A DNA stretch of 64,000 nt. It comes from Actinopolyspora xinjiangensis. Its GTDB lineage: Bacteria > Actinomycetota > Actinomycetes > Mycobacteriales > Pseudonocardiaceae. The stretch is taken from NCBI RefSeq assembly GCF_900104475.1, contig NZ_FNJR01000009.1:1-64000 (forward strand), written 5' to 3'. Positions 33,295 to 42,943 of the stretch are shown piece by piece; positions within the stretch are counted from its first letter, which is position 1, and every line of letters begins with the position of its first letter. The notes beneath the pieces are model-generated. The model ran no database searches. It had not been told where the DNA came from and was given only the letters and a program-made list of their open reading frames with translations. A program made the translations under genes and the position numbers.

Positions 33295-34178
33295 GTCGCC
33301 TCCGGATCACTGCGCGCCAGGGACTGCATCTCGGCCAGCAGGTAGCCGAGGTGTTCGGTGTGGACGCCGTCGCGGCCCGCCAGGCCGCCCACGGTGCCCG
33401 TCCGGTCAACCTCGGGCAGCCGCAGCGTCGCCAGTTCGCACACCTGCCCGAGCACCTGTTCGAACTCCTCCCGCAGCTCGGTGCTGTCCACGGCCACCCC
33501 GGAGGCGGCCAGGCGCCGCTCCACGGCATGCCCCGCGAACAGCTCGTCGACCAGCGGCAGCACGTCGGCGAAACCGGCGCGCAGCCGTTCGGCCGAGTAC
33601 TCGGTGCCGTCGCCGAGCCGGACGGCCCAGCGAGCCGCGTACTCCCGGTGGTAGGTGACCTCCTTGACCGCCTTCGCGGCGATCGCGGCGAGCACCGGGT
33701 CGGCCGAACCGACCAGGCGATTGAGCAGCGCCAGCCGCCAGGTGGAGAACACCAGCAGCGAGGCCGTGGTCCTGCCGAAGTCGCCCATGGGGAGCTCGGC
33801 CAGCCGCACGTTGCGGAACTCCGCTTCGGAGCGGAAGTAGGCCAGCGCGTCCTCGTCCCGGCCCGCCCCCTCGACCGAACCCGCGCGGGAGAGCAGCATC
33901 CGCGCCTGCCCCAGCAGGTCCAGGGCGATGTTGGCCAGCGCCATCTCGTCCTCCAGCTCGTGGGCACGCGTCACCCACTCGGTGAGCCGCTGCGAGAGGA
34001 GCAGCGCGTCGTCGCCGAGCATCAGGCAGTAGGCCGCGAGGTCGGCGGTGTCCACCCCCTCGGGCACCGTGGTGTCCACTCCGGACAACGGATCGTCGAA
34101 GCCGGTGCCGAAGGCCCACCGCGCGTCCCCCTCGGGATGCGTCTCGGCGATGGCCTCGTAGGCGTTGTCGAACGACAT
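33288..34178 (-). CDS. paaC: phenylacetyl-CoA epoxidase structural subunit PaaC
   Basis: 296 residues of ferritin-like helical fold. It has DDALLLSQRLTEWVTRAHEL, ANIALDLLGQARMLL and KAVKEVTYHREYAARW. PaaC pairs with PaaA in the epoxidase core and has a degenerate metal site. It overlaps paaD by 7 nt, but its start is 445 bp from the paaB stop, an unusually large gap for this operon that is filled by two palindromic repeats. Confidence 0.95.
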   Translation of the reverse strand: MSFDNAYEAIAETHPEGDARWAFGTGFDDPLSGVDTTVPEGVDTADLAAYCLMLGDDALLLSQRLTEWVTRAHELEDEMALANIALDLLGQARMLLSRAGSVEGAGRDEDALAYFRSEAEFRNVRLAELPMGDFGRTTASLLVFSTWRLALLNRLVGSADPVLAAIAAKAVKEVTYHREYAARWAVRLGDGTEYSAERLRAGFADVLPLVDELFAGHAVERRLAASGVAVDSTELREEFEQVLGQVCELATLRLPEVDRTGTVGGLAGRDGVHTEHLGYLLAEMQSLARSDPEATW

Positions 34179-34280
34179 CGGGAATCACCTCACCGGTTGA
34201 GGACGTGACCGCCGAACCACGGCGCCACGAGTTGTCGAGCGCGGGACCGCGGCGAGAGCCGGGCCGAACCCCACCGCTCC

Positions 34281-34400
34281 CACAGTCGGCACCGCCGCGG
34301 GTTCTCCGGTGCGGCTCTCGCGAGGAAGGCCCGACGCTGTGTAGTACCTACCCGAGGTCGGGCCTCCCGGAGCGAGAGCGGTGCGAGAGGTTCCGCCACC
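34281..34400. repeat. palindromic repeat, family A copy 1 (inside paa operon)
   Basis: The ~115-bp element runs from GCGGGTTCTC to GAGAGGTTCCGC. Inside are GCTCTCGC/GCGAGAGC and AGGCCCGAC/GTCGGGCCT stems around an apical GTAGTACCTAC. Related copies are at 40888-41000 (inverted), 46576-46694 and 51316-51412 (inverted). Confidence 0.85.
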
Positions 34401-34485
34401 GGACCACCGCGGCAGCTGAACGGTTCGGGCCATCCCCGCAGTCCTGTCATTGACCCGGGTGCCCAGCCTGACCAACCCGAGGTGC

Positions 34486-34587
34486 TCCGGTGCGTGAGTC
34501 GGGTGCGTCGCGAGGCAGCGGGGCACGTGGCGTAGGCCGCTACTCGAGGTGCCCCGCAACGCGGCGAGGCGCCGACTCACGTGCCGG
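34486..34587. repeat. palindromic repeat, family B copy 1 (inside paa operon)
   Basis: Outer arms GTGAGTCGG/CCGACTCAC, an inner perfect stem GCGGGGCAC/GTGCCCCGC, and an apical GTAGGCCGCTACTC. It is related to 47594-47703. It lies between family A copy 1 and paaB, so both hairpins would be in the paaB-paaC part of the operon transcript. Confidence 0.85.
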
Positions 34588-34623
34588 TAACCAACCACTC
34601 GGAAAGCCGTGCTGTGCGGAATT

Positions 34624-34968
34624 CTAGATATGGGGGACATCGTCGGGAATCTCGTAGAAGGTGGGATGCCGGTAGACCTTGTCCCCGTTCGGCGCGAAGA
34701 AGGGGTCCTTCTCGTCCGGACTGGAGGCGGTGATGTCGGCGGCGCGCACCACCCAGATGCTCACGCCCTCGTTACGGCGGGTGTAGAGGTTGCGCGCGTT
34801 GTGCAGCGCCATCTCCTCGTCGGCGGCGTGCAACGAGCCCACGTGCACGTGGTTGAGCCCCCGCTTGCCCCGGACGAACACCTCGAACAGCGGCCAGGCA
34901 GCGCTGGGGCGCTCCACCCCGGCGGCTTCCCGGCCACCCGCGTCCCCGGTTCCCGGTGGTGTGGTCAT
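34624..34968 (-). CDS. paaB: phenylacetyl-CoA epoxidase subunit PaaB
   Basis: 114 residues. After an N-terminal extension the family core is [20 protein letters not shown], then [20 protein letters not shown] and a C-terminal end [18 protein letters not shown]. PaaB bridges epoxidase heterodimers and is needed for assembly. ATG 34968 overlaps the paaA stop (ATGA), so the two are translationally coupled. Confidence 0.95.
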   Translation of the reverse strand: MTTPPGTGDAGGREAAGVERPSAAWPLFEVFVRGKRGLNHVHVGSLHAADEEMALHNARNLYTRRNEGVSIWVVRAADITASSPDEKDPFFAPNGDKVYRHPTFYEIPDDVPHI

Positions 34969-35933
34969 ACCGCGGCCCTCCCGCGTTCCGCCTGCTTCGC
35001 CGCGTGCGCCGCCGCGGCCTCGCGTACCCAGGCGCCGTCCTCGTGTGCCGCGCGGCGCCGCTCGACGCGCTGGGTGTTGCACGGTCCTTCGCCGGCCAGC
35101 ACCCGGTGGAACTCGTCCCAGTCGGGTTCGGAGAAGTCGTAGTGCCCCCGCTCCGGGTTGTAAACCAGCCCTGAGTCGGGGAGCTCGACCCCCAGCGCCT
35201 CGGCCTGGGGCACGGTCATGTCCACGAACTTCTGCCGCAGCTGGTCGTTGGTGTGCCGCTTGATGCCCCAGGCCATCGACTGCTGGGTGTTGGGCGAGTC
35301 CCCGTCCGGCGGGCCGAACATCATCAGCGAGGGCCACCACCAGCGGTCGACGGCGTCCCGCACGTCCCGCCGCTGCCGTTCGGAGCCGTTCATCATGGTC
35401 AGCAGCAGCTCGTAGCCCTGCCGCTGGTGGAAGGACTCCTCCTTGCAGATGCGGATCATGGCCCGCGCGTAGGGGCCGTAGGAGCACCGGCACAGCGGCA
35501 CCTGGTTCACGATGGCCGCGCCGTCGACCAGCCAGCCGATCACGCCGATGTCGGCGAACGTCAGCGTCGGGTAGTTGAAGATGGACGAGTACTTCTGCCG
35601 CCGCTCGACGAGCTTCTCGGTGAGTTCCGAGCGGTCGACGCCGAGGGTCTCGGCCGCGGAGTACAGGTAGAGCCCGTGACCGGCCTCGTCCTGCACCTTG
35701 GCGAGCAGGATCGCCTTGCGGCGCAGGCTGGGGGCCCGGGTCAGCCAGTTCCCCTCCGGCTGCATTCCGATGATCTCGGAATGCGCGTGCTGGGCGATCT
35801 GGCGGACCAGGGTCTTGCGGTAGCCCTCGGGCATCCAGTCGCGCGGTTCGACGCGCTGGTCGTGCTCGACGGTGGTCTCGAAGCGTTCCCGTAACCGCTC
35901 CTCGGTGGTGATCGTGGCCTCCTCGGTGCTCAC
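34965..35933 (-). CDS. paaA: phenylacetyl-CoA epoxidase catalytic subunit PaaA
   Basis: 322 residues with di-iron ligands visible in two E-x-x-H-type motifs: [13 protein letters not shown] and [13 protein letters not shown]. It adds one oxygen atom of O2 across the ring of phenylacetyl-CoA to give the 1,2-epoxide. GTG 35933 is preferred because AAGGAGG lies 6 nt upstream; a GTG three codons earlier overlaps that site. It follows paaZ by 100 bp in the same direction. Confidence 0.95.
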   Translation of the reverse strand: MSTEEATITTEERLRERFETTVEHDQRVEPRDWMPEGYRKTLVRQIAQHAHSEIIGMQPEGNWLTRAPSLRRKAILLAKVQDEAGHGLYLYSAAETLGVDRSELTEKLVERRQKYSSIFNYPTLTFADIGVIGWLVDGAAIVNQVPLCRCSYGPYARAMIRICKEESFHQRQGYELLLTMMNGSERQRRDVRDAVDRWWWPSLMMFGPPDGDSPNTQQSMAWGIKRHTNDQLRQKFVDMTVPQAEALGVELPDSGLVYNPERGHYDFSEPDWDEFHRVLAGEGPCNTQRVERRRAAHEDGAWVREAAAAHAAKQAERGRAAV

Positions 35934-35996
35934 ACCACCCACCTCCTTCGTGAAGTCCTCGCTGCCCGGTCCTCCGGCCGGTCGAGCTGGTCGATC

Positions 35997-36022
35997 GGCG
36001 GAACCCCTCGCGGTCTCCCGCT
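35997..36022. repeat. fragment of palindromic repeat family A
   Basis: GCGGAACCCCTCGCGGTCTC matches the terminal 24 bp of the family A elements in inverted orientation, with few differences. Only one end is present. It lies in the paaZ-paaA spacer. Confidence 0.5.
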
Positions 36023-36033
36023 TCCGGCCCGGC

Positions 36034-38079
36034 TCATCCCTCCTCCTGGTGCTCCTTCGCCACGAGCGTGAGCACGTCGTACTTGGCGACGGACTCGCCG
36101 TCCTGGTTGGTCACGTCCGCGTCCCAGCGCACCTCGCCGTAGTCGGCGTTGTGGCGCGGCGTGATCCGTTTGGCGGTGAGCGTGACCGTGATCTCGTCTC
36201 CCGGGTAGGTCGGGGTGAGGAACCGCAGGTTCTCCAGGCCGTAGTTGGCCAGCACCGGGCCGGGTTCGGGCGAGACGAACAGCCCGGCCGCGAACGAGAC
36301 CACGAGGTAGCCGTGGGCCACCAGCCCCTCGAAGAACGGGTTCTCAGCGGCCGCCCGCTCGTCGGTGTGGGCGTAGAACTCGTCGCCGGTGAACTCGGCG
36401 AAGCGCCGCACGTCCTCCCGGGTGATGGTGCGCGGCCCGCCGACCACGCTGTCGCCGACACGCAGCTGCTCCAGGTACTTGCGGAACGGGTGGACCGCCG
36501 TGGTGTTCCGGGCGCTGCCCGGCATCCACTGCCGGGTCAGGGCGGTGAGGGTGTCCGGGTCGGCCTGCACGGCGGTGCGCTGCATGTGGTGCAGCACGCC
36601 GCGTATCCCGGCCATCTCCTCGCCGCCGCCCGCGCGGCCCGGACCACCGTGCACCAGCTGCGGCAGGGGCGAGCCGTGGCCGGTGGACTCGGCCGAGTCG
36701 TGCCGGTTGAGCACGAGCATCCTGCCGTGCTGCGAGGCGGCGCCGGTCACGACGGTGCGCACGAACTCGGGGTCGGCCGAGACGACCGAACCGACCAGGC
36801 TTCCGCTGCCCCGGCGCGCCAGCTCCACGGCGTGCTCGGCGTCGCGGTAGGGCATGACGGTGGTCACCGGGCCGAACGCCTCCACCTCGTGCGGCTGGGG
36901 CAGTTCCGGGTCGTCGCAGCGCAGCAGCATCGGGGGCACGAAGGCGCCCTGTTCGTAGTCGGCGTCGACGAGTTCGAACGGGGTGTTCGGATCACCGTGC
37001 ACCAGGCGGCACGACTCCAGCAGGCTCTTCAGCGAGCGGCGGACCTCCTCGCGCTGTTCGAGGTCGGCCAGCGCTCCCATGTCCACCTCGGGTGAGGCCG
37101 GGTTGCCGACCCTGATCCCGGCCAGCCGCCGCCGCACCGCCTCGGTCACCTCGTCGGCGAGCTCGGCGGGCACGAACGCCCGGCGCACGGCGGTGCACTT
37201 CTGCCCGGCCTTGACCGTCGTCTCGGTGACCAGCTGACGCACGAACAGTTCGAACTCCTCGCTGTCCGGGGTGGCGTCCGGGCCGAGGATCGAGCAGTTC
37301 AGCGAGTCGGCCTCGGCGTTGAACCGCACGCAGCTGCGCACCACGTTGTCGTGGGAGCGCAGCCGCCGCGCGGTGGCGGCCGAACCGGTGAACGACAGTG
37401 TGTCCTGCTCGGTCAGGTGGTCGAGCAGGTCACCGGGGTCACCGCAGAGCAGCTGGACGGAGCCCTGCGGCAGGATTCCGGACTCGACGATCAGCTCCAC
37501 CAGCCGGTGGGTGAGGTAGGCGGTCTGCGGCGCGGGTTTGATCAGGGTGGGCATCCCGGCGACGAACGCGGGCGCCAGTTTCTCCAGCGGTCCCCAGACG
37601 GGGAAGTTGAACGCGTTGATCTGGACGGCCACGCCCCGAAGCGGGGTGGCGACGTGCTGCCCCAGGAAGGTCCCCTGCTTGCCCAGCGGTTCCGTACCGC
37701 CGTCCACGTGCACGGTGTCGTCGGGGAGCTCGCGCCTGCCCTTGCTGGAGTAGCTGAACAGCACCCCGATACCGCCGTCGACGTCGAACTTGGAGTCGCC
37801 CTTGGTGGCCCCGGTGCGGGCGGAGAGGGCGTAGAGCTCCTGGCGGTGCTCGCGCAGGTGGGAGGCCAACGCCTTCAGCAGCGCGGCCCGCTGGTGGAAG
37901 GTGAGCTCGCGCAGCTCCGGACCGGCGGTCTCCCTGCCGTGGGTGAGCGCTGCGGCGGGGTCCAGTCCCGCCGTGGAGATCCGCGCGACCTCCTGCCCGG
38001 TCGCGGCGTCGTGCAGCGGTGTCCCCGGCCCCTCGGGCCGCTGCCACCGTCCCGCGAGGTAGCTGCGCAATGGCTCCAT
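36034..38079 (-). CDS. paaZ: bifunctional PaaZ: oxepin-CoA hydrolase / semialdehyde dehydrogenase
   Basis: 681 residues in two parts. Residues ~1-530 are an aldehyde dehydrogenase with FNAEADSLN and the catalytic Cys in [11 protein letters not shown]. Residues ~545-681 are a MaoC-like hot-dog hydratase with [12 protein letters not shown] and [20 protein letters not shown]. The hydratase half opens the oxepin-CoA ring and the dehydrogenase half oxidises the resulting aldehyde to 3-oxo-5,6-dehydrosuberyl-CoA. It is the first gene of the leftward paa operon, facing paaI across PaaR-type operators. Confidence 0.96.
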   Translation of the reverse strand: MEPLRSYLAGRWQRPEGPGTPLHDAATGQEVARISTAGLDPAAALTHGRETAGPELRELTFHQRAALLKALASHLREHRQELYALSARTGATKGDSKFDVDGGIGVLFSYSSKGRRELPDDTVHVDGGTEPLGKQGTFLGQHVATPLRGVAVQINAFNFPVWGPLEKLAPAFVAGMPTLIKPAPQTAYLTHRLVELIVESGILPQGSVQLLCGDPGDLLDHLTEQDTLSFTGSAATARRLRSHDNVVRSCVRFNAEADSLNCSILGPDATPDSEEFELFVRQLVTETTVKAGQKCTAVRRAFVPAELADEVTEAVRRRLAGIRVGNPASPEVDMGALADLEQREEVRRSLKSLLESCRLVHGDPNTPFELVDADYEQGAFVPPMLLRCDDPELPQPHEVEAFGPVTTVMPYRDAEHAVELARRGSGSLVGSVVSADPEFVRTVVTGAASQHGRMLVLNRHDSAESTGHGSPLPQLVHGGPGRAGGGEEMAGIRGVLHHMQRTAVQADPDTLTALTRQWMPGSARNTTAVHPFRKYLEQLRVGDSVVGGPRTITREDVRRFAEFTGDEFYAHTDERAAAENPFFEGLVAHGYLVVSFAAGLFVSPEPGPVLANYGLENLRFLTPTYPGDEITVTLTAKRITPRHNADYGEVRWDADVTNQDGESVAKYDVLTLVAKEHQEEG

Positions 38080-38208
38080 CGTCGCGATCTCCCTGGGTTG
38101 TCCGCCTGTTGTCCGAACGCCCGGTGCTCCTCGTCCGGGGCTCGCCGGTCGTCCGCCGAGCCGCCTCCGCCGGTCCCGCCGGGCGTGCCACGAACTCGAG
38201 TCCGCTTA

Positions 38209-38230
38209 TTACTGACCAATCGGTCGGTAA
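38209..38230. promoter_or_regulatory. PaaR-type operator 1 in paaZ/paaI divergent promoter
   Basis: TTACTGACCAATCGGTCGGTAA is a 22-bp inverted repeat (TTACyGACC arms, one mismatch). It lies 130 bp upstream of paaZ in a region with no gene. TetR-family PaaR proteins of actinobacteria bind ACTGACC/GGTCGGT-type palindromes, and paaR is the last gene of the rightward unit. Confidence 0.8.
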
Positions 38231-38344
38231 ATCATTGTGACGCAGAACAAGCTCGTGCACAATCACCTGACCGGCAGTTGCCCACGAAAAACCGTTGAAG
38301 ACCGACAGGGCGTCCCCGGAAGGGGCTCGGCCATCCCGAGCGGA

Positions 38345-38365
38345 CAACCGACTGTTCGGTCAGTA
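38345..38365. promoter_or_regulatory. PaaR-type operator 2, before paaI
   Basis: Read on the minus strand this is TACTGACCGAACAGTCGGTTG, the same layout as operator 1 with a different 4-nt centre. It ends 18 bp before the TTG chosen as the paaI start. The two sites would allow one repressor to control both directions. Confidence 0.72.
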
Positions 38366-38383
38366 TTTCGAGGTGGTGACCCC

Positions 38384-38803
38384 TTGGAGGCCGAACCCCC
38401 ACCGATAGCCGCCCCCGCGGCGGCGATGTTCGACGACGACCACGCCTCGAGGTCGCTCGGCATCGAGCTGCTCGAAGCGGCCGACGGCCGTTCGCTGGTG
38501 CGGATGCGAGTGACACCGGAGATGGTCAACGGGCACGCCATAGCCCACGGCGGCTACGTGTTCCTGCTGGCCGACACGGCCTTCGCCTGTGCCTGCAACA
38601 GCCGCGATCCGGTCACCGTCGCCGCGAGCGCGCAGATCACGTTCCTCACCCCGGCCCACCAGGGCGACGTGCTCTACGCCCGGGCCGTCGAGCGCCAAAC
38701 CAGGGGCCGAAACGGCATCTACGACACCACGGTCCTCCGCGACGACGCCTCGGGGGAGACCGTGGCCGAGTTCCGCGGGCACAGCCGCGCCATCAGGAGT
38801 TGA
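38384..38803 (+). CDS. paaI: phenylacetyl-CoA-pathway thioesterase PaaI
   Basis: 139 residues of hot-dog thioesterase. The active-site region is MVNGHAIAHGGYVFLLADTA followed by FACACNSRDPVTVAAS. TTG 38384 gives 14 residues before MFDDDHASRSLG, matching the length of E. coli PaaI; ATG 38426 is the alternative. PaaI removes CoA from hydroxylated or dead-end phenylacetyl-CoA products, protecting the free CoA pool. The next gene, paaK, begins 14 bp later. Confidence 0.92.
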   Translation: MEAEPPPIAAPAAAMFDDDHASRSLGIELLEAADGRSLVRMRVTPEMVNGHAIAHGGYVFLLADTAFACACNSRDPVTVAASAQITFLTPAHQGDVLYARAVERQTRGRNGIYDTTVLRDDASGETVAEFRGHSRAIRS

Positions 38804-38817
38804 AGGGATCAGCCACC

Positions 38818-40149
38818 ATGACCGAGCTCGCCGCCCACACCACCCCTCCCTCCGCCGCACCGGCCACCGAAGCGGACCCCGCCGAGCGCGCGAGCCGCGC
38901 CGAGCTGGCCGAGCTGCAGCTGCGACGTCTCCGCGAAACGCTGCGGCACGCCTACGAGAACGTGCCCTGCTACCGGCGGAAGTTCGACGCCGCCGGGGTC
39001 CGTCCCGAGGACTGCCGCGGTCTGGCCGACCTGGCGAAATTCCCGACGACCACCAAGAACGACCTGCGGGAGAACTACCCGTTCGGCATGTTCGCGGTCG
39101 ACCAGGACCGGCTGCGGCGGGTGCACGCCTCCAGCGGCACCACCGGAACCCCCACCGTGGTCGGCTACACCCAGCGGGATCTGGACACCTGGGCCGAGGT
39201 CGTGGCGCGCTCCATCAGGGCGGCGGGCGGCGAACCCGGCCAGAAGGTGCACGTCGCCTACGGCTACGGGCTGTTCACCGGCGGGCTGGGCGCGCACTAC
39301 GGCGCCGAGCGGCTCGGCTGCACCGTGATACCGGCCTCCGGCGGGATGACCGAACGCCAGGTGCGGCTCATCCACGACCTCGAACCCGAGATCATCATGA
39401 TCACCCCCTCCTACATGCTCACGCTGCTCGACGAATTCCGCAGGCAGGGGCTCGACCCCAGGCGGAGCTCGCTGCGCATCGGCATCTTCGGCGCCGAACC
39501 GTGGACGGCCGCGATGCGCGGCGAGATCGAGGAGGCCGCCGGGATCGACGCGGTCGACATCTACGGACTGTCCGAAGTCATGGGTCCCGGCGTGGCGAAC
39601 GAGTGCGTGAGCACCAAGGACGGCCCGCACATCTGGGAGGACCACTTCTACCCCGAGATCATCGACCCGGTCACCGAGGAACCGCTTCCCGACGGTGAGC
39701 ACGGCGAGCTGGTGTTCACCTCGCTGACCAAGGAGGCGATGCCGGTGATCCGCTACCGCACCAGGGACCTGACCAGGCTGCTGCCCGGCACCGCCCGCCC
39801 GGGGATGCGCCGGATGGAGAAGATCACCGGGCGCAGCGACGACATGATCATCCTGCGCGGGGTCAACGTCTTCCCCAGCCAGATCGAGGAACTGGTGCTG
39901 CGGCAGCCGGGGCTCTCACCGCACTTCCAGCTCCGGCTCACCCGCGAGGGACGACTCGACGAGATGCGCGTGCTGGTCGAGGCCGACGAGACCACCACCG
40001 CGGCGCGACGCGCGGAGGCCCCCGAGGCGCTGGCCACCGCCATCAAGGACGCGGTCGGGGTGAGCGCCGGGGTGGAGATCGTGGAGCCCGACACCCTGCC
40101 GCGCTCGGTCGGCAAGCTGCGGCGGACGGTCGATCTGCGCGAGGACTGA
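38818..40149 (+). CDS. paaK: phenylacetate-CoA ligase PaaK
   Basis: 443 residues. The adenylate-forming motif is SSGTTGTPTVVGYT. Other family marks are YGYGLFTGGLGAHYGAERLG, IYGLSEVMGPGVANEC and the C-terminal GRSDDMIILRGVNVFPSQIE. It converts phenylacetate, ATP and CoA to phenylacetyl-CoA, the first committed step. GAAGGGA lies 10 nt upstream of ATG 38818. It is in an operon with paaI and probably paaR. Confidence 0.96.
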   Translation: MTELAAHTTPPSAAPATEADPAERASRAELAELQLRRLRETLRHAYENVPCYRRKFDAAGVRPEDCRGLADLAKFPTTTKNDLRENYPFGMFAVDQDRLRRVHASSGTTGTPTVVGYTQRDLDTWAEVVARSIRAAGGEPGQKVHVAYGYGLFTGGLGAHYGAERLGCTVIPASGGMTERQVRLIHDLEPEIIMITPSYMLTLLDEFRRQGLDPRRSSLRIGIFGAEPWTAAMRGEIEEAAGIDAVDIYGLSEVMGPGVANECVSTKDGPHIWEDHFYPEIIDPVTEEPLPDGEHGELVFTSLTKEAMPVIRYRTRDLTRLLPGTARPGMRRMEKITGRSDDMIILRGVNVFPSQIEELVLRQPGLSPHFQLRLTREGRLDEMRVLVEADETTTAARRAEAPEALATAIKDAVGVSAGVEIVEPDTLPRSVGKLRRTVDLRED

Positions 40150-40234
40150 CCGCCGAGCGCCACGGCCCCGAACGTCGCCGGGGTCGGCGGGCCGGCGCCC
40201 GCGCACCCCGGCGACTGCTGCGAGACTGGAGGCC

Positions 40235-40846
40235 ATGGCGGGTGCGGCTACGAACAACGGCGCGGGGCGGGGCAGACCGGGCTACGACCTCGACTCACTG
40301 CTGCGCACCGCCGTGAAGGTCTTCCACGAGCGCGGCTACGACGGCACGAGCATGGAGGACCTCGCGAAACGGCTCGGAATCACCAAGTCGGCCATCTACT
40401 ACCACGTCTCCAGCAAGCAGGAACTGCTGCGGATGAGCGTCGACCGGGCACTGGACGCGCTGTTCGCGGTGCTGGACGAACCCGAGTCGCTGGAGGGACC
40501 CGCCATCGACCGGCTGCACCACGTGGTACGGCGCAGCGTCGAGGTGCTGGTCGACGAGCTGCCGTTCGTGACCCTGCTGCTGCGGGTGCGCGGCAACAGC
40601 AAGGTGGAGCGGCAGGCCCTGGCCCGGCGCAGGGAGTTCGACCACCTCGTGGGGGAGCTCGTCGCCGAGGCGGAGCGCTCGGGCAGTCTGCGGCTGGACC
40701 TGGACCCGGCGCTGACCAGCAGGCTGCTGTTCGGGATGGTGAACTCGGTGATCGAGTGGTACCGCCCCCGGCAGGGGCTCACCAAGGAGGAGATCGCCGG
40801 GACCGTTACCACGATCGCGTTCGAGGGGTTGAAACGACGCGAATGA
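40235..40846 (+). CDS. paaR: TetR repressor of phenylacetate genes (PaaR)
   Basis: 203 residues. The HTH is LLRTAVKVFHERGYDGTSME, then DLAKRLGITKSAIYYHVSSK, and the C-terminal ligand domain is helical. The N-terminal 15 residues are Gly/Ala/Asn-rich. ATG 40235 is preceded by GGAGG. It lies 85 bp after paaK in the same direction, and two operator-like palindromes lie in the divergent paa promoter. Actinobacterial PaaR is released by phenylacetyl-CoA (family knowledge). Confidence 0.88.
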   Translation: MAGAATNNGAGRGRPGYDLDSLLRTAVKVFHERGYDGTSMEDLAKRLGITKSAIYYHVSSKQELLRMSVDRALDALFAVLDEPESLEGPAIDRLHHVVRRSVEVLVDELPFVTLLLRVRGNSKVERQALARRREFDHLVGELVAEAERSGSLRLDLDPALTSRLLFGMVNSVIEWYRPRQGLTKEEIAGTVTTIAFEGLKRRE

Positions 40847-40887
40847 GCTCTACCGTGCACGGCACGGGTTGCCGGAGTGGTCGCTCG

Positions 40888-41000
40888 GCGGAACCTCTCG
40901 CGGGCTCTCGCTGCGGCGCCGGAGACATCGAGTAGGTACTACGCCACGTCTCCGGCGTCCTCGCGAGAGCACCCCGAGAGAACCCGCGGCGGTACGAGTC
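40888..41000. repeat. palindromic repeat, family A copy 2 (inverted)
   Basis: Reverse-complement orientation of the 34281 element. The inner stem is GCCGGAGAC/GTCTCCGGC, the apex GAGTAGGTACTAC, and the ends GCGGAACCTCTC and GAGAGAACCCGC. Stem sequence differs from copy 1 but pairing is kept. It lies in the 420-bp spacer between paaR and the first permease; nothing else is identified there. Confidence 0.85.
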
Positions 41001-41266
41001 GCGAGGGCGGCTGTAAGCGGCTGGCGCCGCTTGACCGTCGTTTTCCCGGTTGGACTCGGGTGGTAGGTGCGGTGAGGCTGTGGATCCGAAGTGCCGCGCG
41101 GGCTCGGCCGGGCACGGTCGCTGCCCCGCGTCGCCGGGCCCGATCCGGACGGCGGTGTGAGCCGTGGTCGCGCCACGGGCGTGTCCGTGTTGCCGAATTC
41201 CCGTGTCTGCCCGACAGTGCTATGGGAACACCCAAGTGATTCCTATCACGCGAATGGGGCGGACAT

Positions 41267-42943
41267 ATGGGCACACCGGCCGCTTCACCGACCCGCGCGA
41301 CAGTGCAGCTCGATCACGGGGTGCGCAGGGACGTCAACAAGATCAGCCTGCTGTTCACCGGGGTCGGGGCGATCATCGGATCCGGATGGCTGTTCGGCGC
41401 CCTCTACGCCTCCCAGATCGCCGGACCGGCGGCGATCCTGTCCTGGGTGGTGGGCGCGGTCATGGTGCTGTTCATCGGGTTCGCCTACGCCGAGCTGTCG
41501 GTGATGTTCCCGGTCGTCGGCGGGATCATCCGTTTCCCCCACTACTCCTTCGGCTCCTTCGCCAGCTACAGCGCGGGGTGGATCAGCTGGCTGGCCGCCG
41601 CCGCGGTCACCCCCATCGAAGTGCTGGCCACCATGCAGTACGCCTACCCCTACGCGGGCTGGCTGATGACACCCGTGGAGGGAGAGTACCTGGTCAGCGG
41701 CTACGGTTGGTTGATCGCGATCGCGCTGATGGCCCTCTACAGCACGATCAACGCGCTGGGCGTGGGAGTCTTCGCCAGGCTGAACAACATCCTGGTGTGG
41801 TGGAAGCTCGCGGTGATCGTGCTGGTCATCGTGGTCTTCTTCGCCGTGTCGTTCAATCCCGGCAACCTCACCGACTTCGGCGGCTTCACCCCGGAGGGTG
41901 CGGGAACCATCTTCACCGCGATCCCGGCCGCGGGTGTGGCGTTTTCCTACCTGGGCTTCCGCAACGGCGTCGAGTTCGCGGGCGAGACCAACAACCCGCA
42001 GCGCAACGTGCCTTTCGCACTGATCGGCTCGGTGGTGATCACCGCGATCATCTACGTGCTGCTGCAGATCGCCTTCGTCACCGGGCTGCCGCAGCGGCTG
42101 CTCGGCGACGGGTGGGGTGAACTGACCTTCGCCGAGAGCGCGGGCCCGCTGGCCGGGCTGGCGCTACTGCTCGGCGTGGTCTGGATGGCCTGGCTGCTGC
42201 GCGTCGACGCGATCGTATCGCCCGCCGACACCGGGCTGATCTACGCGGGCGTGACCACCCGGCTGTCCTACGCCAACGCCCGCAACGACAACGCACCGCA
42301 GGCACTGACCCGGTTGAACCGGCGCGGGGTCCCCTGGGTCTCGGTGCTGCTGATGTTCGTGGTCGGGTGCCTGTTCTTCCTGCCCTTCCCCGCCTGGTCG
42401 AAGTTCATCGGCTTCATCACCTCGGCCTTCGCCGTCTCCTTCGCCCCCGGCTGTCTGGTGGTCGGAGCGATGCGACGCCAGCTGCCCGACCAGGAGCGCC
42501 CCTTCCGGCTACCCGGCGGCGACACGATTCCACTGCTGGCGTTCTTCTCGTCCAACCTGCTGGTGTTCTGGTCCACCTGGCCGATCAACGAGAAGATGCT
42601 CATCGGGTTGTTGGCCGGCTACGTGGTGTTCGTGATCTACCACGTGACCACCAAGCACGACACTCCGCCGGTGGATTTCAAGTCCGGCTCCTGGTTCCCG
42701 GTGTGGCTGGCCGGACTGATGGTGCTGAGCTACTTCGGCGAGGTCACGCCGAACCAGCCCGTCGACGAGGCGCTGCTGCTGCCGGGTGGTGACGGCCCGA
42801 TAGGGGTCGGACCGGGCGCGCTGATCATCGCGGGTTGGAGCGTGCTGATCTACTACTACGCGATGGCCGTACGGTTGCCGTCCCGACGTGCGGCGGCCTA
42901 CGTGGAGAAGACCCCGACCGACGCCCCCACCACGGCGGGCTGA
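41267..42943 (+). CDS. APC-family amino acid permease, tandem copy 1
   Basis: 558 residues with about 12-14 membrane helices. The first helix has the APC signature LLFTGVGAIIGSGWLFGALY, the glycine-rich substrate segment. Other landmarks are IIRFPHYSFGSFASYSAGWI and FSYLGFRNGVEFAGETNNPQ. It should import an amino acid by proton or cation symport; the pattern resembles the YveA-like aspartate/proton symporter branch. A second copy at 43392-45065 has long identical stretches and the same C-terminal end (EKTPTDAPTTAG). The two differ mainly in N-terminus and a periplasmic loop near residues 125-145. Confidence 0.92.
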   Translation: MGTPAASPTRATVQLDHGVRRDVNKISLLFTGVGAIIGSGWLFGALYASQIAGPAAILSWVVGAVMVLFIGFAYAELSVMFPVVGGIIRFPHYSFGSFASYSAGWISWLAAAAVTPIEVLATMQYAYPYAGWLMTPVEGEYLVSGYGWLIAIALMALYSTINALGVGVFARLNNILVWWKLAVIVLVIVVFFAVSFNPGNLTDFGGFTPEGAGTIFTAIPAAGVAFSYLGFRNGVEFAGETNNPQRNVPFALIGSVVITAIIYVLLQIAFVTGLPQRLLGDGWGELTFAESAGPLAGLALLLGVVWMAWLLRVDAIVSPADTGLIYAGVTTRLSYANARNDNAPQALTRLNRRGVPWVSVLLMFVVGCLFFLPFPAWSKFIGFITSAFAVSFAPGCLVVGAMRRQLPDQERPFRLPGGDTIPLLAFFSSNLLVFWSTWPINEKMLIGLLAGYVVFVIYHVTTKHDTPPVDFKSGSWFPVWLAGLMVLSYFGEVTPNQPVDEALLLPGGDGPIGVGPGALIIAGWSVLIYYYAMAVRLPSRRAAAYVEKTPTDAPTTAG

